DNA from: Brevibacterium album DSM 18261
GTDB taxonomy: Bacteria; Actinomycetota; Actinomycetes; Actinomycetales; Brevibacteriaceae
Assembly: GCF_000426445.1 (NCBI RefSeq)
Contig: NZ_AUFJ01000014.1
Location: forward strand, 159,380-223,379
Length of the DNA: 64,000 bases
Reading direction: 5' to 3'
Numbering within the stretch: the stretch's first letter is position 1; the number at the start of each line of letters is the position of its first letter. The notes under the pieces are model-generated. The model was not told where the DNA came from, made no database searches, and saw only the letters and a program-made list of their open reading frames with translations. A program made the translations under genes and the position numbers. Positions 42,524-51,606 of this stretch are shown here, in pieces.

Positions 42524-43477
42524 GTGTCCGCTTCGTCGCACGGTTCTCATCGGGTCTTCTCCTTCGGCACCCTCCTGGATGAGAAGGTGCAGCAGCACCT
42601 CTTCAGCCGGACTGTGGTCCCGTCACCGGATTCGCTTTCCGGCTATGAGCTCACTGAAGTCGTCATTGAGGATGCAGCGGTGATCGCGGCCAGTGGGCTG
42701 GACGTCCACCGTGGGCTGACGCGGCGACTCGGCGGCGCAGTTGACGGTGGAGTCCTCGAGCTCACCGACGCAGAGCTTGCGCGAGCCGATGCATACGAGG
42801 TGTCGGACTACACCCGACGTCGTGTGCAGACATCGCGTGGCGGGGCTGCCTGGGCATACGTGGACGCGAGACCGCTCGCATCGGCAGAGCGCATTGCGGT
42901 CGTGGGCGATTCGCTCGCGTCTGGACTCACGGACCCCAACACCGGCTGGTTCTCTCTCCTCGCTGGGGCGCATATCCGACGCGACGAAACGCATCACCGG
43001 TTCTTCGATCTCACGGTCCCAGGAGCCACGATCGGCAATGTCGTCGACTCACAGCTCGCGGACGCTTTTCGCCGTTCCCCGGACACGGTGATCGTCACGA
43101 CCGGGTTCAACGGCCTCTCTTGGTCTGCCGCGTCGACGCCGACCAGCGTCACGGAGACCATCTCACTGGTCAACCAGGTGGCAGACACGATCGAATCCAG
43201 CGGAGCACGGCCTGTCGTTATCGGACCGCACTGGCACGACGAGCAGCGCGTCCGGGCAGAGCTCGGCATTGATCTTCCGAGCAGTTCTGTGATCGGCATA
43301 GACCGTGAACTCATGGCGTGGAGCACGCGTACGTACCGCGACTACATCTGCGTGCGCGATGTACTGAGGGACCGAAGCGATCTCTTATCCGTCGGTCTGC
43401 ACCCGACCGCCGAGGGCCATGCCCTGCTGGCTCGGCGACTGTTCACGACGATCGCAGCGGACGTGCCGGTTGCCTGA
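42524..43477 (+). CDS. Gamma-glutamylcyclotransferase-like domain fused to SGNH hydrolase-like domain
   Basis: 317-aa two-domain protein. Residues about 9-115 match the AIG2/GGCT-like family: VFSFGTLLDEKVQQHLFSRT with FGTL at 14-17, SGYELTEVVI, and ELARADAYEVSDYTRRRV, where E92 is in the position of the catalytic Glu. Residues about 122-310 form an SGNH fold: AVVGDSLASG with S130, TTGFNGLSW as block III, and SVGLHPTAEGHALL with H293. The Asp normally three residues before that His is Val290. No signal peptide. The GTG at 42524 has GGAGG 7 nt upstream. Substrate unknown; the fusion suggests two steps on one gamma-glutamyl or acylated compound. Confidence 0.75.
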   Translation: MSASSHGSHRVFSFGTLLDEKVQQHLFSRTVVPSPDSLSGYELTEVVIEDAAVIAASGLDVHRGLTRRLGGAVDGGVLELTDAELARADAYEVSDYTRRRVQTSRGGAAWAYVDARPLASAERIAVVGDSLASGLTDPNTGWFSLLAGAHIRRDETHHRFFDLTVPGATIGNVVDSQLADAFRRSPDTVIVTTGFNGLSWSAASTPTSVTETISLVNQVADTIESSGARPVVIGPHWHDEQRVRAELGIDLPSSSVIGIDRELMAWSTRTYRDYICVRDVLRDRSDLLSVGLHPTAEGHALLARRLFTTIAADVPVA

Positions 43478-43556
43478 ACCGACGGGCGGCATCGCTGTCG
43501 GACCTACCTGGAGCGCCCGACTCGATGGTGGACTGTCCGAAGCAGGACTGAAATTC

Positions 43557-44252
43557 TCAGCGCTGCTCGAGAGTCGCCACGCGAGTCTCCTCGGCCGCGG
43601 CTTCCCAGTCCGGCCAGTTCTCGCGCAGGTCCTCAGCGACGGAGGCAACGAGGACCTCGACGCTGAGCATGCCGATACTCGGTGAGGAGCCCATCGCTGC
43701 CGCGATCGTCTCGATCGTGACCGTGCCGTCGATGCAGGCGATTGCCGACTGCCAGCCCCCCTGCCCGATGAGGAGCAGATCGCGGGCAGCGTCGTAGCCG
43801 TCCTTTCCGGGCATGTCCTCGCAGTAGTGCCCGGCGTCCCGGTCGACGATGATCGTGAACTCCTGCGGGTCCTCGGTCTCCGCATAGGCATGGAAGCCGC
43901 ATTCGAAGATCTCGTGGTTGACCGGAGCCATGCTCTCCGTACGGGTCAGGCCCGGCCCGGTGAAGCCGGCGATCTGCTCGACAGCCTCATCGGGGAAGAG
44001 ATCGGCACACATCGCGTCTTAGTCATCGAGCGCCGGCACCGCCGTGGCCGCTGCACGCCAGTCCTCGACTGCGAGCACCTCCGGGTCCGAGGGGGCCTGT
44101 GCCGACTCCTCCGCACCCGCGTCTGCCTGCTCAGGCTTGCCCGCATTCCCGCCACCGCAGGCGGCCAGCCCCACCGCCAGCAGGGCGGCCAGCGGGGCCA
44201 GCTTGAGGCGCGGACGCGGCCCCCTTCGTTCTGCGTTCGTCATCGTTGGCAA
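43557..44252 (-). pseudogene. Lipoprotein gene split by an in-frame stop
   Basis: One reading frame runs from the ATG at 44252 to the TGA at 43557, interrupted by a single TAA at 44019-44021. The upstream part is a lipoprotein N-terminus (hydrophobic core, lipobox LAAC, acidic linker, 77 aa). Just after the stop an ATG could restart a 151-aa product that lacks any export signal. The downstream part has four cysteines and an acidic composition typical of a secreted domain. The simplest reading is a nonsense mutation in one gene of about 231 codons; two separate genes are less likely. Confidence 0.65.
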
Positions 44253-44347
44253 TAGGATCCCCTTCTTCTCTCTTCGCCTCGGTCCAGCCTATCGCCGAGT
44301 GCTTTCAGAGCCGCCGTCGGGTCGGCGCGGACATCGGAGTGCTGCTG

Positions 44348-45406
44348 TCATCCTCTGTCCGTGCTCACCGTCTGGTGCAGCTCGGACAGAAGGACCGCAC
44401 CGGCAGTGCCGATCGCCGTCCCGGCTACGACCTGGATGAGGTCGACGAGGGGGTCCACTCCCGTCTGATGGACCGGCGTTGTGGAACTCATGAGCCTGAT
44501 GGTGAGCAGCGCCAGCGAGTACAGGCCGCCCGTCAGTGTGGCCCCGCCGCCGACCCAGGCGAGAGACAGAGGCACCCAGACGCGCCAACGACCTGGCACC
44601 TTGAGCGTCAGCATGAGCAGACCCGCAAGCGCCGCGGCAGCGAAAAGCGCCGACGTGCCGTCTGCGAGCCGCTCCGGCAGGCCTCGACTCTGAATCATGT
44701 GTGCTGAGAGTCCCCACGTCGCACCGAGGCTCCAGCACAGCCGGACCGTCGACACCACGGCAAGCAGGAGTCCCACGCCCCACCCGAGAAAGAGCAGGGC
44801 GCGCTTCGAGGGATTGGCGCAGCGCTCCGCGAGGCGTCCGGTCAGCACGCGGTTCCACCGGTCGCGCGCGTAAAGAACGAACGACGCCGCGATGCCGATC
44901 GCCTGCGCGCCGAACCCGAGGTAAACCAGCGGCCCCACCCAGGGCGCGAGCGACCCATCGCCGGCCGGCGAGAGTCCGGTCAGGACCGATCCGGCGACCG
45001 CCGGCCCGTTCACGATGAACGGCGCGAGCAACCCGATCCCGATCCAAGCCGGAATGAGCACCAGCCACGCGGGAACCTTCAGGCCCCACGAGTGGGTGAA
45101 CGTGAGGATGATCGCGACTGCGACCAGTTCCATGACCGCGGTCACGATATTGCCGCTCTGGACGACCGCGGGGTCGAGTGGAGACGGTGCGAGGATGCCT
45201 GCTGTCGAGCCGAGGATCCACAGCAGCTTGAGGGTCAGGTACGGCACCACCGCTGCTACGGCGAGGTAGCCGATGATGAGTCGGGCCCAGCCGGGATGCC
45301 TGGCAACCGACAGGGCGTCACCGGTAGTGGCGGTCTGGGTCAGCGTCGCGTCGGTAGTCCCTGTCGATGTTCTCATGGCTCCAGCCTCTCGATCGTCGGT
45401 CGTCAT
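44348..45406 (-). CDS. Polytopic membrane protein, unknown function
   Basis: 352-aa protein with about nine to ten predicted transmembrane helices, starting near LIIGYLAVAAVVPYLTLKLL and ending near VAGTAIGTAGAVLLSEL, and a short Thr-rich N-terminus. No catalytic motif is visible and I do not recognise the family. The ATG at 45406 is preferred, with ATG at 45376 as an alternative; the frame continues to 45490. It is on the same strand as, and 188 bp downstream of, the DUF3995-like gene, so they may share regulation. Confidence 0.65.
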   Translation of the reverse strand: MTTDDREAGAMRTSTGTTDATLTQTATTGDALSVARHPGWARLIIGYLAVAAVVPYLTLKLLWILGSTAGILAPSPLDPAVVQSGNIVTAVMELVAVAIILTFTHSWGLKVPAWLVLIPAWIGIGLLAPFIVNGPAVAGSVLTGLSPAGDGSLAPWVGPLVYLGFGAQAIGIAASFVLYARDRWNRVLTGRLAERCANPSKRALLFLGWGVGLLLAVVSTVRLCWSLGATWGLSAHMIQSRGLPERLADGTSALFAAAALAGLLMLTLKVPGRWRVWVPLSLAWVGGGATLTGGLYSLALLTIRLMSSTTPVHQTGVDPLVDLIQVVAGTAIGTAGAVLLSELHQTVSTDRG

Positions 45407-45594
45407 CGCTTCACCCACTCGGGTGATCTCTGGTCCCCACACGGGTGACATCCGGTCCACAGGTGCGATCGGATCGCCGACCTCGTACAACCGTCGGATA
45501 GGGAAACCGATAGGAACGCAACCCAGGGCGAGTCAATCGAGGCGATTCTCGGCTCAATCCCGGTGACCAGGTGCGCCGCCCCGGCACTGGTTCA

Positions 45595-46179
45595 CTACCA
45601 CCGGCGCGGCCCGGGGTGCCATGGTCCCGCTTCACCGTGTGGTATCAGCTGCTCCTGCCATCCCGGGTAGGTCCGCGCGCGTTCACGTGTCATGAATACG
45701 AGACCGAAAAGGATTCCTCCAGCGACGAAGTTGATGTCCATGAGGCAAGAGGCCCAGAGTGTCGCCGTGTTCGGATCCGCCACCCCGTAGATCTGCTGGT
45801 AAGCCAGGCCAGAGAGTCCACCGTCGGCGAGCCCGGTTTCTCGGAGCCACGTGTCGATGAGACCGCTGATTCCTCTGGCGCACAGCACGATGCCCGCTAT
45901 TGCCGAATAGGTGGCAATCACCCATCCGGGTGGCCTGTGCTCAACGGGCCGCATGCTCAGTGCGATCAGGACGAACCCTGCCGTGAACGCCAACAGGATC
46001 GCGGCGGTAAACGCCACAGCCGCGATCGAGTCGACCTCGGGGATGGTCTTCTCGGCGTCGCCGAAGCCGACGGTTCCACCGAGTTCCCAATAGACGTGTA
46101 TCGCCGCGAACAGCACCATCCAGACCAGGGCACCGACTCTCGCCCGCAGATTCCACTGCGGCCTCCTGCCCTGGCTCAT
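45595..46179 (-). CDS. DUF3995-like membrane protein
   Basis: 194-aa protein with four predicted helices. The first carries FAAIHVYWELGG, the hallmark of DUF3995 proteins. The N-terminal segment (QWNLRARVGALVWMVL) is nearly repeated at the start of the unrelated protein at 51025-51606. Function unknown. Located downstream of the NarL-type response regulator on the same strand with a 117-bp gap. Confidence 0.7.
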   Translation of the reverse strand: MSQGRRPQWNLRARVGALVWMVLFAAIHVYWELGGTVGFGDAEKTIPEVDSIAAVAFTAAILLAFTAGFVLIALSMRPVEHRPPGWVIATYSAIAGIVLCARGISGLIDTWLRETGLADGGLSGLAYQQIYGVADPNTATLWASCLMDINFVAGGILFGLVFMTRERARTYPGWQEQLIPHGEAGPWHPGPRRW

Positions 46180-46296
46180 CGGTTTCCTCGATCGGCGGCA
46201 CACGCCGACATCCGTGCACGGCGATGGCGAAGATCGACGATAGAGAGGTCGGAGGTCAAGTTCATGGTGTCCCATCGGTAGCTTCGGGCCGGAGTG

Positions 46297-46920
46297 TCAC
46301 GAGAGCAGGCGGCGACGGTAGCCTTCAGCGACCGCAGAGGCACGATCCCGGACGCCGAGCTTGTCGAAGATGTGCTGCAAGTGAGTCTTGATGCTCGCTT
46401 CGCCGATGAAAAGCGCTGCTGCGGCTTCCCGGTTCGAGTTGCCGCTCGCGACCAGTTCAAGGACCTCCTTTTCTCTCTCTGTCAGGCCTCCGGGATTGGG
46501 GCGACGCACATGCCCCAGGAGGTGTTGTGTGACCGAAGGGGCAAGGATCGACTCTCCTCGGGAAGCTGCACGCACAGCTTGCACGAGTTCGTCGGGGAGG
46601 GCGTCTTTGAGCAGGTAGCCAACAGCACCAGCCTCTATCGCTGGCAGGACGTCATTTTCGCCGTCGAAGGTGGTCAGCACCAGGACGTGGCAGTTCGGAG
46701 CCTGTTCGTTCAGTGCCTCGGTGGCCGCTACACCGTCCATTCCCGGCATCCGAAGGTCCATCAGAACGACGTCGGCTCCGAGCGCCGTGGCCTGTTCCAC
46801 GCCCTGGGCCCCGTTGCTAGCTTCACCCACGACGACGATGTCCTCGATGCTTGCGAAGGTGTCACGAAGACCGCCCCTGACGATGGGATGGTCATCGACA
46901 ATCACGAGCCGAATCATCAA
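46297..46920 (-). CDS. NarL/LuxR-family response regulator
   Basis: 207-aa response regulator. The receiver domain has the acidic pair D9/D10, phospho-acceptor D55 (VVLMDLRMPG), a Thr near 83 and Lys near 105 (YLLKDAL). The C-terminal LuxR HTH reads LTEREKEVLELVASGNSNREA and IKTHLQHIFDKLGVRDR. Its ATG overlaps the kinase stop (4 bp). Likely acts on the adjacent ABC exporter operon or nearby membrane protein genes. Confidence 0.93.
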   Translation of the reverse strand: MMIRLVIVDDHPIVRGGLRDTFASIEDIVVVGEASNGAQGVEQATALGADVVLMDLRMPGMDGVAATEALNEQAPNCHVLVLTTFDGENDVLPAIEAGAVGYLLKDALPDELVQAVRAASRGESILAPSVTQHLLGHVRRPNPGGLTEREKEVLELVASGNSNREAAAALFIGEASIKTHLQHIFDKLGVRDRASAVAEGYRRRLLS

Positions 46921-48248
46921 CTGGTCTCCTCCATCCTCGTCCCTGGGGGTGCGATGGCGGGCACTCGGGCGCTGACCGACGTCCCTTCGTTCTCCGCACC
47001 ATGGACGTCGACGTGTCCTCCGATACCTCTGATGCGCTGCCGCATGCTGGTCAGCCCAAAGCCTTCTCCGCGGCTTGTCACGAGTCCGCGCCCATCGTCA
47101 CGCACGTCTAGCAGCACTTCTGGGCCCGCGTACGACAGCGTCACCACGGCACGCCTCGCCTCGGCGTGCTTGGCGATATTGGCCAGGGCTTCCTGTGCGA
47201 CTCGGAACAGAGAAACTTCGATGGCAGGGCTCAGCTCTATGGGTTCGCCGGTGACCTCGAATCGGACTTCAGTCCCTGTCTCGGCTCCCCACTGCTTGGT
47301 CAGTTTCCGCAACGCATCGGGAAATTGTGCCCGCTGGAGTTCTTGAGGTGCGAGGGCACGGACTGAGCGCCGGGCGTCGGTCAGGCTGCTGCGCGCTAGG
47401 AGAAGAGCACGCCTCACGTGCTCGTCGCCGTCGGTCGTCGTGGAGCGCTCTGTGGCCTGGAGCTGGGTGATGATGCCGGTGAGACCTTGGGCCAGTGTGT
47501 CGTGGATTTCGCGGGCGAGGCGCTGCCGTTCATCGAGGACGCCGGCTTCACGTGCTTGGGCTAGCAGTTGTGCATGGAGGCCGGCGTTCTCGTGGAGTGC
47601 GGCTTCGAGGCGCTCGACGAGTTCCTCTCGCTCACGTTCTTGTGGTCCGGTTCGCGCCAGCAGGACGACGCCGACGCCGATTGCCGCTGTCTGCAGGACA
47701 ACGATCAAAGCGAACTCCGTGAGAGTCGCGGGCGTTGGGCTCTCCAACACGCCCATGGCCGAACCGTTGAGGACCACGGATGTCGCCAACACCCCCAGTA
47801 CACCCATGGGCCACGGGGTGAGGAGGTAGGCGTGAAAGAACCCAGCGATGGTGAAGACGAGGAAGACCTCGGAGTAGCCCATCAAGTATGCGCACAGGAC
47901 CAGCATTCCTGCCAGGTAGATGCCCGCGGGAACAGGCCTGAGCGATCCTCGCCTGACGGGCAGGGTGTGTCCGAACAGCACCCATATGCCAGAGGCGGCG
48001 ACCAATCCCAGGACTATTCCGGCTTGGGGTCCGAAGTGTCCCTCATCATGAGCGGACACCCCCGCGAGGTAGAGACCGGTTGAGATGGCCAGCAGCAGCC
48101 ACGGTGTCACCAGCTGGAGAACGTCCCAGATCCGCATCTGCTCGCCTTTGCGCGCCAGCCGGGACCGATTGTCAGGACTAGCTTCTTTGGCGGTGGCAAC
48201 ACCATGGACGCCCACGTGTGGACGGTCGCTGGTGCTCAGGTCCCGCAT
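46917..48248 (-). CDS. Sensor histidine kinase, HisKA_3 (NarL-partner) type
   Basis: 443-aa membrane kinase. About five to six helices (residues about 45-205) are followed by a short coiled coil, a HisKA_3 dimerisation helix with phospho-acceptor His in LAREIHDTLAQGLTGI, and a HATPase domain with QEALANIAKHA and DDGRGL. The ATG at 48248 has AGGAG 7 nt upstream; an internal ATG at 48137 starts directly before the first helix and is the alternative. It is paired with the response regulator by a 4-bp overlap. Kinases of this type next to ABC-2 exporters often sense cell-envelope or antimicrobial stress. Confidence 0.9.
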   Translation of the reverse strand: MRDLSTSDRPHVGVHGVATAKEASPDNRSRLARKGEQMRIWDVLQLVTPWLLLAISTGLYLAGVSAHDEGHFGPQAGIVLGLVAASGIWVLFGHTLPVRRGSLRPVPAGIYLAGMLVLCAYLMGYSEVFLVFTIAGFFHAYLLTPWPMGVLGVLATSVVLNGSAMGVLESPTPATLTEFALIVVLQTAAIGVGVVLLARTGPQEREREELVERLEAALHENAGLHAQLLAQAREAGVLDERQRLAREIHDTLAQGLTGIITQLQATERSTTTDGDEHVRRALLLARSSLTDARRSVRALAPQELQRAQFPDALRKLTKQWGAETGTEVRFEVTGEPIELSPAIEVSLFRVAQEALANIAKHAEARRAVVTLSYAGPEVLLDVRDDGRGLVTSRGEGFGLTSMRQRIRGIGGHVDVHGAENEGTSVSARVPAIAPPGTRMEETS

Positions 48249-48345
48249 CTGTTGACTCCTGTTGGTTCGACAGCGTGCTGCCAGGCTGCTGCCCTCGCGT
48301 TCAGACTCACGGCAACTGCCCCAATTGTCCCAAACATCCTCCGAC

Positions 48346-49164
48346 TCAGGGGCTCACGTCCCTCAGCAGCAGGGACACGATCATGGCCAGCAGGATCGAG
48401 TTGAATGCGAAGGCAAGCGCGCTGTGGCCCATCACAGCACGCCGCGCCGTTGCGGTGGTCACCGATACGTCGGTCGTCCCGAAGGTGGTCTGCACCGCCA
48501 GAGCGAGGTAGACGTAGTCGATGAACGTCCGAGGATCTTGCCCGGGGAAGGAGAACACGGGCGTGCGGGTGTCCATCCGAGCGTAGTGGACACCGTAGGC
48601 CACCAGGACGTTCACCCACGAGATGACGACCGTGGCCAGAGCCACGACGAGGACGGACTGGGACTCTCGTAGTGCGGGGGTCACCAGGATGCCGCCGACC
48701 ACCAGAAGTGCCAGGATCGAGACGTGCACCGACCAGGAGGGGGCTTGGCGGGATTCGTGCGCACTGCGGAACCACAAGCGCCTTCCGTGTTCGACGCCAT
48801 AGCGCAGCCGAGCGAAGAGCCCCCGGACAGCAGCCGGAGTCGTCCGCGCAACCGTTGTCCGGTCTTGTACGGCATCGGGTTGCGGCAGTTCCGTGTCCCG
48901 TGGCGGCGGTGCCGGGTCGACATCGAACAACGTGTGCAGCTGCTCCGAGGTGAGGTTCCGATGCGCGAGGAAGGTCGCCAGCGCCTGGGTGCCGGCGAAA
49001 GCAGTCCACATGATCACCACTGCGACTGCCCACGCGTGATCGGTCCGTGCCCCTTCGTATGTGAACCACAGGTGGACAGCGGGCGCGGAGACCACGGCGG
49101 TAGCTGCTGCGCATAGCGCTAAACGCTTCTTCTCATCGACCAGGACTGACTGCAGTCGCTGCAT
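48346..49164 (-). CDS. DUF1345 family membrane protein
   Basis: 272-aa protein with about four to five helices and the C-terminal DUF1345 signature ([17 protein letters not shown], then [16 protein letters not shown]). Function unknown. ATG at 49164 lies 8 nt past the permease stop codon with GGGAG upstream, so it belongs to the ABC operon; a GTG at 49182 is an alternative. Confidence 0.8.
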   Translation of the reverse strand: MQRLQSVLVDEKKRLALCAAATAVVSAPAVHLWFTYEGARTDHAWAVAVVIMWTAFAGTQALATFLAHRNLTSEQLHTLFDVDPAPPPRDTELPQPDAVQDRTTVARTTPAAVRGLFARLRYGVEHGRRLWFRSAHESRQAPSWSVHVSILALLVVGGILVTPALRESQSVLVVALATVVISWVNVLVAYGVHYARMDTRTPVFSFPGQDPRTFIDYVYLALAVQTTFGTTDVSVTTATARRAVMGHSALAFAFNSILLAMIVSLLLRDVSP

Positions 49165-49172
49165 GGTTCGTT

Positions 49173-49937
49173 CTACTCCCACCGGAAGAGCTTGGCTGCG
49201 GCTGCGCAGGTCACCAGCGCGATACCAGCCATGATCGTGATCTGCAGCCAGAACGGCTGCCCGCTGACAGTTGCGGTGACGTCACCGGCATCTGCAGACC
49301 ACGCCGAGGTCAGCGCCTGCAGCCCCGGGGGGATGAACTCCCCGGCCTCACGCAGCACATCCGGCATCAGAGCCCGAGGAAGGAAGGCACCGCCGAAGAA
49401 CATCAGTGCCACGAACAGAGTCGTACCGATCTGATTGGCCGCGCTGCTGGTGCGCACGAGAGCTGCAGAGACCAACCCGATTCCCAGCAGAGCCGCATAT
49501 CCGACGACGAAAGCGACGGCGAACTCGAGAGGCCGCTCAGGGGGCGCAATGTCAAGCACCGCCCATGCCAGCGCGATCGTCAGCGCAGCGGAGACGAGAA
49601 CGAAAGCGAAAGCGACGATCATCTGCGCGAGCAGGACGGTCCGTGGGTGCACCGGGGTCGTCGAGAGCCTGCGCAGGATGCCACGCTCACGGTAGGTCGC
49701 AATCACCGCCGGGACGTGCTGGACCGCGATCATCACCATGCCGAACACCAGGGCCGTCGGTGCCCAGATCTCGATAGACCGAAGCCCTCCGGTGGCCGCC
49801 GTTGACTCCGCCATCGCGGGGATGGACCCAACTCCAATCAGGATGCCGGCGGGGAACAGGACGCCGAAAATGAGCGTGGCAGAGTCTCGCAGGAAAAGCT
49901 TCGTCTCGATCCGGACCATCTTCACCAACGCACGCAT
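49173..49937 (-). CDS. ABC-2 type transporter permease
   Basis: 254-aa permease with six predicted helices of the ABC-2 membrane type ([19 protein letters not shown], later [17 protein letters not shown] and a conserved [12 protein letters not shown] re-entrant segment). Coupled to its ATPase by a one-base overlap (TGATG). Probably exports a drug, peptide or lipid as a homodimer with the upstream ATPase. Confidence 0.88.
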   Translation of the reverse strand: MRALVKMVRIETKLFLRDSATLIFGVLFPAGILIGVGSIPAMAESTAATGGLRSIEIWAPTALVFGMVMIAVQHVPAVIATYRERGILRRLSTTPVHPRTVLLAQMIVAFAFVLVSAALTIALAWAVLDIAPPERPLEFAVAFVVGYAALLGIGLVSAALVRTSSAANQIGTTLFVALMFFGGAFLPRALMPDVLREAGEFIPPGLQALTSAWSADAGDVTATVSGQPFWLQITIMAGIALVTCAAAAKLFRWE

Positions 49938-50863
49938 CAGTCGGCCTTCCCCTCGGTCGATTCGGGAGCGCGGCCCGTGAAGGTCACGAAGGCATCGTCG
50001 AGGCTTCGCTGATCGCCGCGGAGCTCGGTGGCCACAACTTCAGCTCTGGCGAGTGCTCCTGCCACGCTGCTCAGCAGCTCTCCTCTGCCGGTGACCACCC
50101 ACTGGTCCCCGGAGACCTTGACCTCGGTCACCTCGGGAATCTCAGCCAGGACGCTCTTCTCTAGTGGCTGGCTGAGGCGGAAAGAAACCTGTTGCGCGGC
50201 ACCGGCCTGGGCAACCAGCCCGGCGGGGGTGTCCAGTGCGGCGACGCGACCACGATCAATGACTGCGATCCTGTCGCTGAGACGCTCTGCTTCATCCATG
50301 AAGTGGGTCACCAGAATGATCGTGATACCCCTGTCACGGACTTGCTCGATGAGGCTCCACGTATCACGTCTTGCCTGTGGGTCCAGCCCTGTCGTGAGCT
50401 CATCAAGAATGGCGATCTTGGGATTCCCGACCAGAGCAAGTGCGATCGAAAGTCGTTGCTTCTGGCCGCCGGAAAGAGCCTTGTACCGCATGTTGTGTTT
50501 GTCCGTGAGATTCAGCAGCCGCGTCAGCTCACGCCAGTCAGCCGGGTGCCTGTAGAACGAGCTGTACAGTTCCAGCGCCTCGGACACCTTGATCGCATCC
50601 GGAAAACTGCTCTCCTGAAGTTGCACACCCAGCAGCTCACGCACCGCGGCGCGGTCTTTGACCGGATCGTGACCCCACACCGAGATGGAGCCCGAGTCGG
50701 GGGTCACCAGCCCTGCGACGGCTTCTACAGTCGTGGTCTTTCCGGCTCCGTTGGAACCGATGATTCCGAAGATCTCCCCTTCTTCGACGGTAAAGGACAC
50801 ATCGTCGACAGCGACATGTTCCCCGTAGGATTTATGCATCTCTCGCACGTCAATTGCAGCCAT
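49937..50863 (-). CDS. ABC transporter ATP-binding protein (DrrA/NatA type)
   Basis: 308-aa ATPase with Walker A GSNGAGKTTTVE (near 37), Q-loop in LLGVQLQESSF, signature LSGGQKQRLSIAL (near 136), Walker B IAILDELTTGLD (near 155) and switch His in ILVTHFMDEAE. Walker B has Leu-Asp-Glu as expected. The C-terminal 80 residues are the regulatory extension of drug and sodium exporters. A -10-like TAGCGT (minus strand, 50870-50875) lies 6 nt before the ATG. First gene of an operon with the permease and DUF1345 gene; the kinase and regulator follow. Confidence 0.93.
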   Translation of the reverse strand: MAAIDVREMHKSYGEHVAVDDVSFTVEEGEIFGIIGSNGAGKTTTVEAVAGLVTPDSGSISVWGHDPVKDRAAVRELLGVQLQESSFPDAIKVSEALELYSSFYRHPADWRELTRLLNLTDKHNMRYKALSGGQKQRLSIALALVGNPKIAILDELTTGLDPQARRDTWSLIEQVRDRGITIILVTHFMDEAERLSDRIAVIDRGRVAALDTPAGLVAQAGAAQQVSFRLSQPLEKSVLAEIPEVTEVKVSGDQWVVTGRGELLSSVAGALARAEVVATELRGDQRSLDDAFVTFTGRAPESTEGKAD

Positions 50864-50869
50864 ATCGCC

Positions 50870-50875
50870 ACGCTA
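50870..50875 (-). promoter_or_regulatory. -10 box before the ABC ATPase gene
   Basis: TAGCGT on the minus strand, 6 nt before the ATG at 50863. A strong AAAGGAGG lies too far upstream to serve this start, so a leaderless start is suggested. Confidence 0.4.
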
Positions 50876-50925
50876 GGAGAGCTCCTCCTTTGCAACATCC
50901 ACAATCAGGACCGAACTCGGGTTGA

Positions 50926-50957
50926 TCCTGGTATCCACCGATCGGTGGATACCAGGA
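50926..50957. repeat. 32-bp perfect palindrome upstream of the ABC operon
   Basis: TCCTGGTATCCACCGA is followed immediately by its exact reverse complement, with no loop. It lies 68 bp past the stop of the DUF2867-like gene and 63 bp before the ABC ATPase start, all on the minus strand. It could be the terminator of the upstream operon or an operator for the ABC genes. Confidence 0.7.
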
Positions 50958-51024
50958 CTGCCAGTCCGGTGCGGTCCGCGTGTCATCTGTTTCCAGGGCG
51001 GGGCCAGCGCAGGACGGAGCCGCG

Positions 51025-51606
51025 TCAGCTGCGGTGATCACTCCCGCCCGGCGGCCCAGCGTTCTCGCGGAGTGCGGCCTCTGCGTCAGCGAAGATCCGG
51101 GGAACCAGCGCCCGATGCACGGTGGAGAGGATCCGCCACTGGAGGCCGCGGAGCGGGCGGTCGTAACGGAGCAGGGTGGCCAGCATCACGGAACCGTCGT
51201 CGACCCGGACGATGAGGTGACAGGTCAGCGCGCGGGAACCGGTGTCCAGTCTGATCCACGCCGGCTCGCGGGCACCCACCCGCCAGCCAGCGATCGTCTC
51301 GGGCGAGGGGCCGGACGCCAGGCCCAGCCCGAGCACCGCTCGCCAGATCAGCCACTCCGACGGACTGGGCACATCGCCGAAGAAGGCTCGCGCCCAACCC
51401 TCGGCAGTCTCCTCAAGAGGTGTGGTCATGGTGAAGAGGTCGACGTAGTCAGGCTCGATCTGGGGCGCGGCGGCGCGGACCCACTCCGGCGGACTCGCAG
51501 TGACGATTCCGCCGGCGACTCGCTCGCCGACCGGTAAAAGCACCATCCCGGCCAGGGTGTCGATTCTCGCTCGCAGGTTCCACTGCCGTCTCCGGTCCCG
51601 ATTCAT
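51025..51606 (-). CDS. DUF2867-like protein with borrowed N-terminus
   Basis: 193-aa protein. From about residue 75 it resembles DUF2867 (GWRVGAREPAWIRLDTG, then ATLLRYDRPLRGLQWRILS and HRALVPRIFADA). The first 23 residues (QWNLRARIDTLAGMVLLP) instead match the N-terminus of the DUF3995-like protein at 45595-46179, in DNA as well as protein. Function unknown. Its ATG overlaps the alpha/beta hydrolase stop by 4 bp, so the two are coupled and presumably under the same TetR control. Confidence 0.65.
   Translation of the reverse strand: MNRDRRRQWNLRARIDTLAGMVLLPVGERVAGGIVTASPPEWVRAAAPQIEPDYVDLFTMTTPLEETAEGWARAFFGDVPSPSEWLIWRAVLGLGLASGPSPETIAGWRVGAREPAWIRLDTGSRALTCHLIVRVDDGSVMLATLLRYDRPLRGLQWRILSTVHRALVPRIFADAEAALRENAGPPGGSDHRS

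Noticed and set aside
44019..44252. Stand-alone 77-aa lipoprotein
   Set aside because: The continuing frame after a single stop codon carries the matching secreted-type domain, so a broken single gene is more likely.
48138..48345. Separate small gene between the kinase and DUF1345 gene
   Set aside because: Open frames here are Arg-rich shadows; part of the stretch is better read as the kinase N-terminus.
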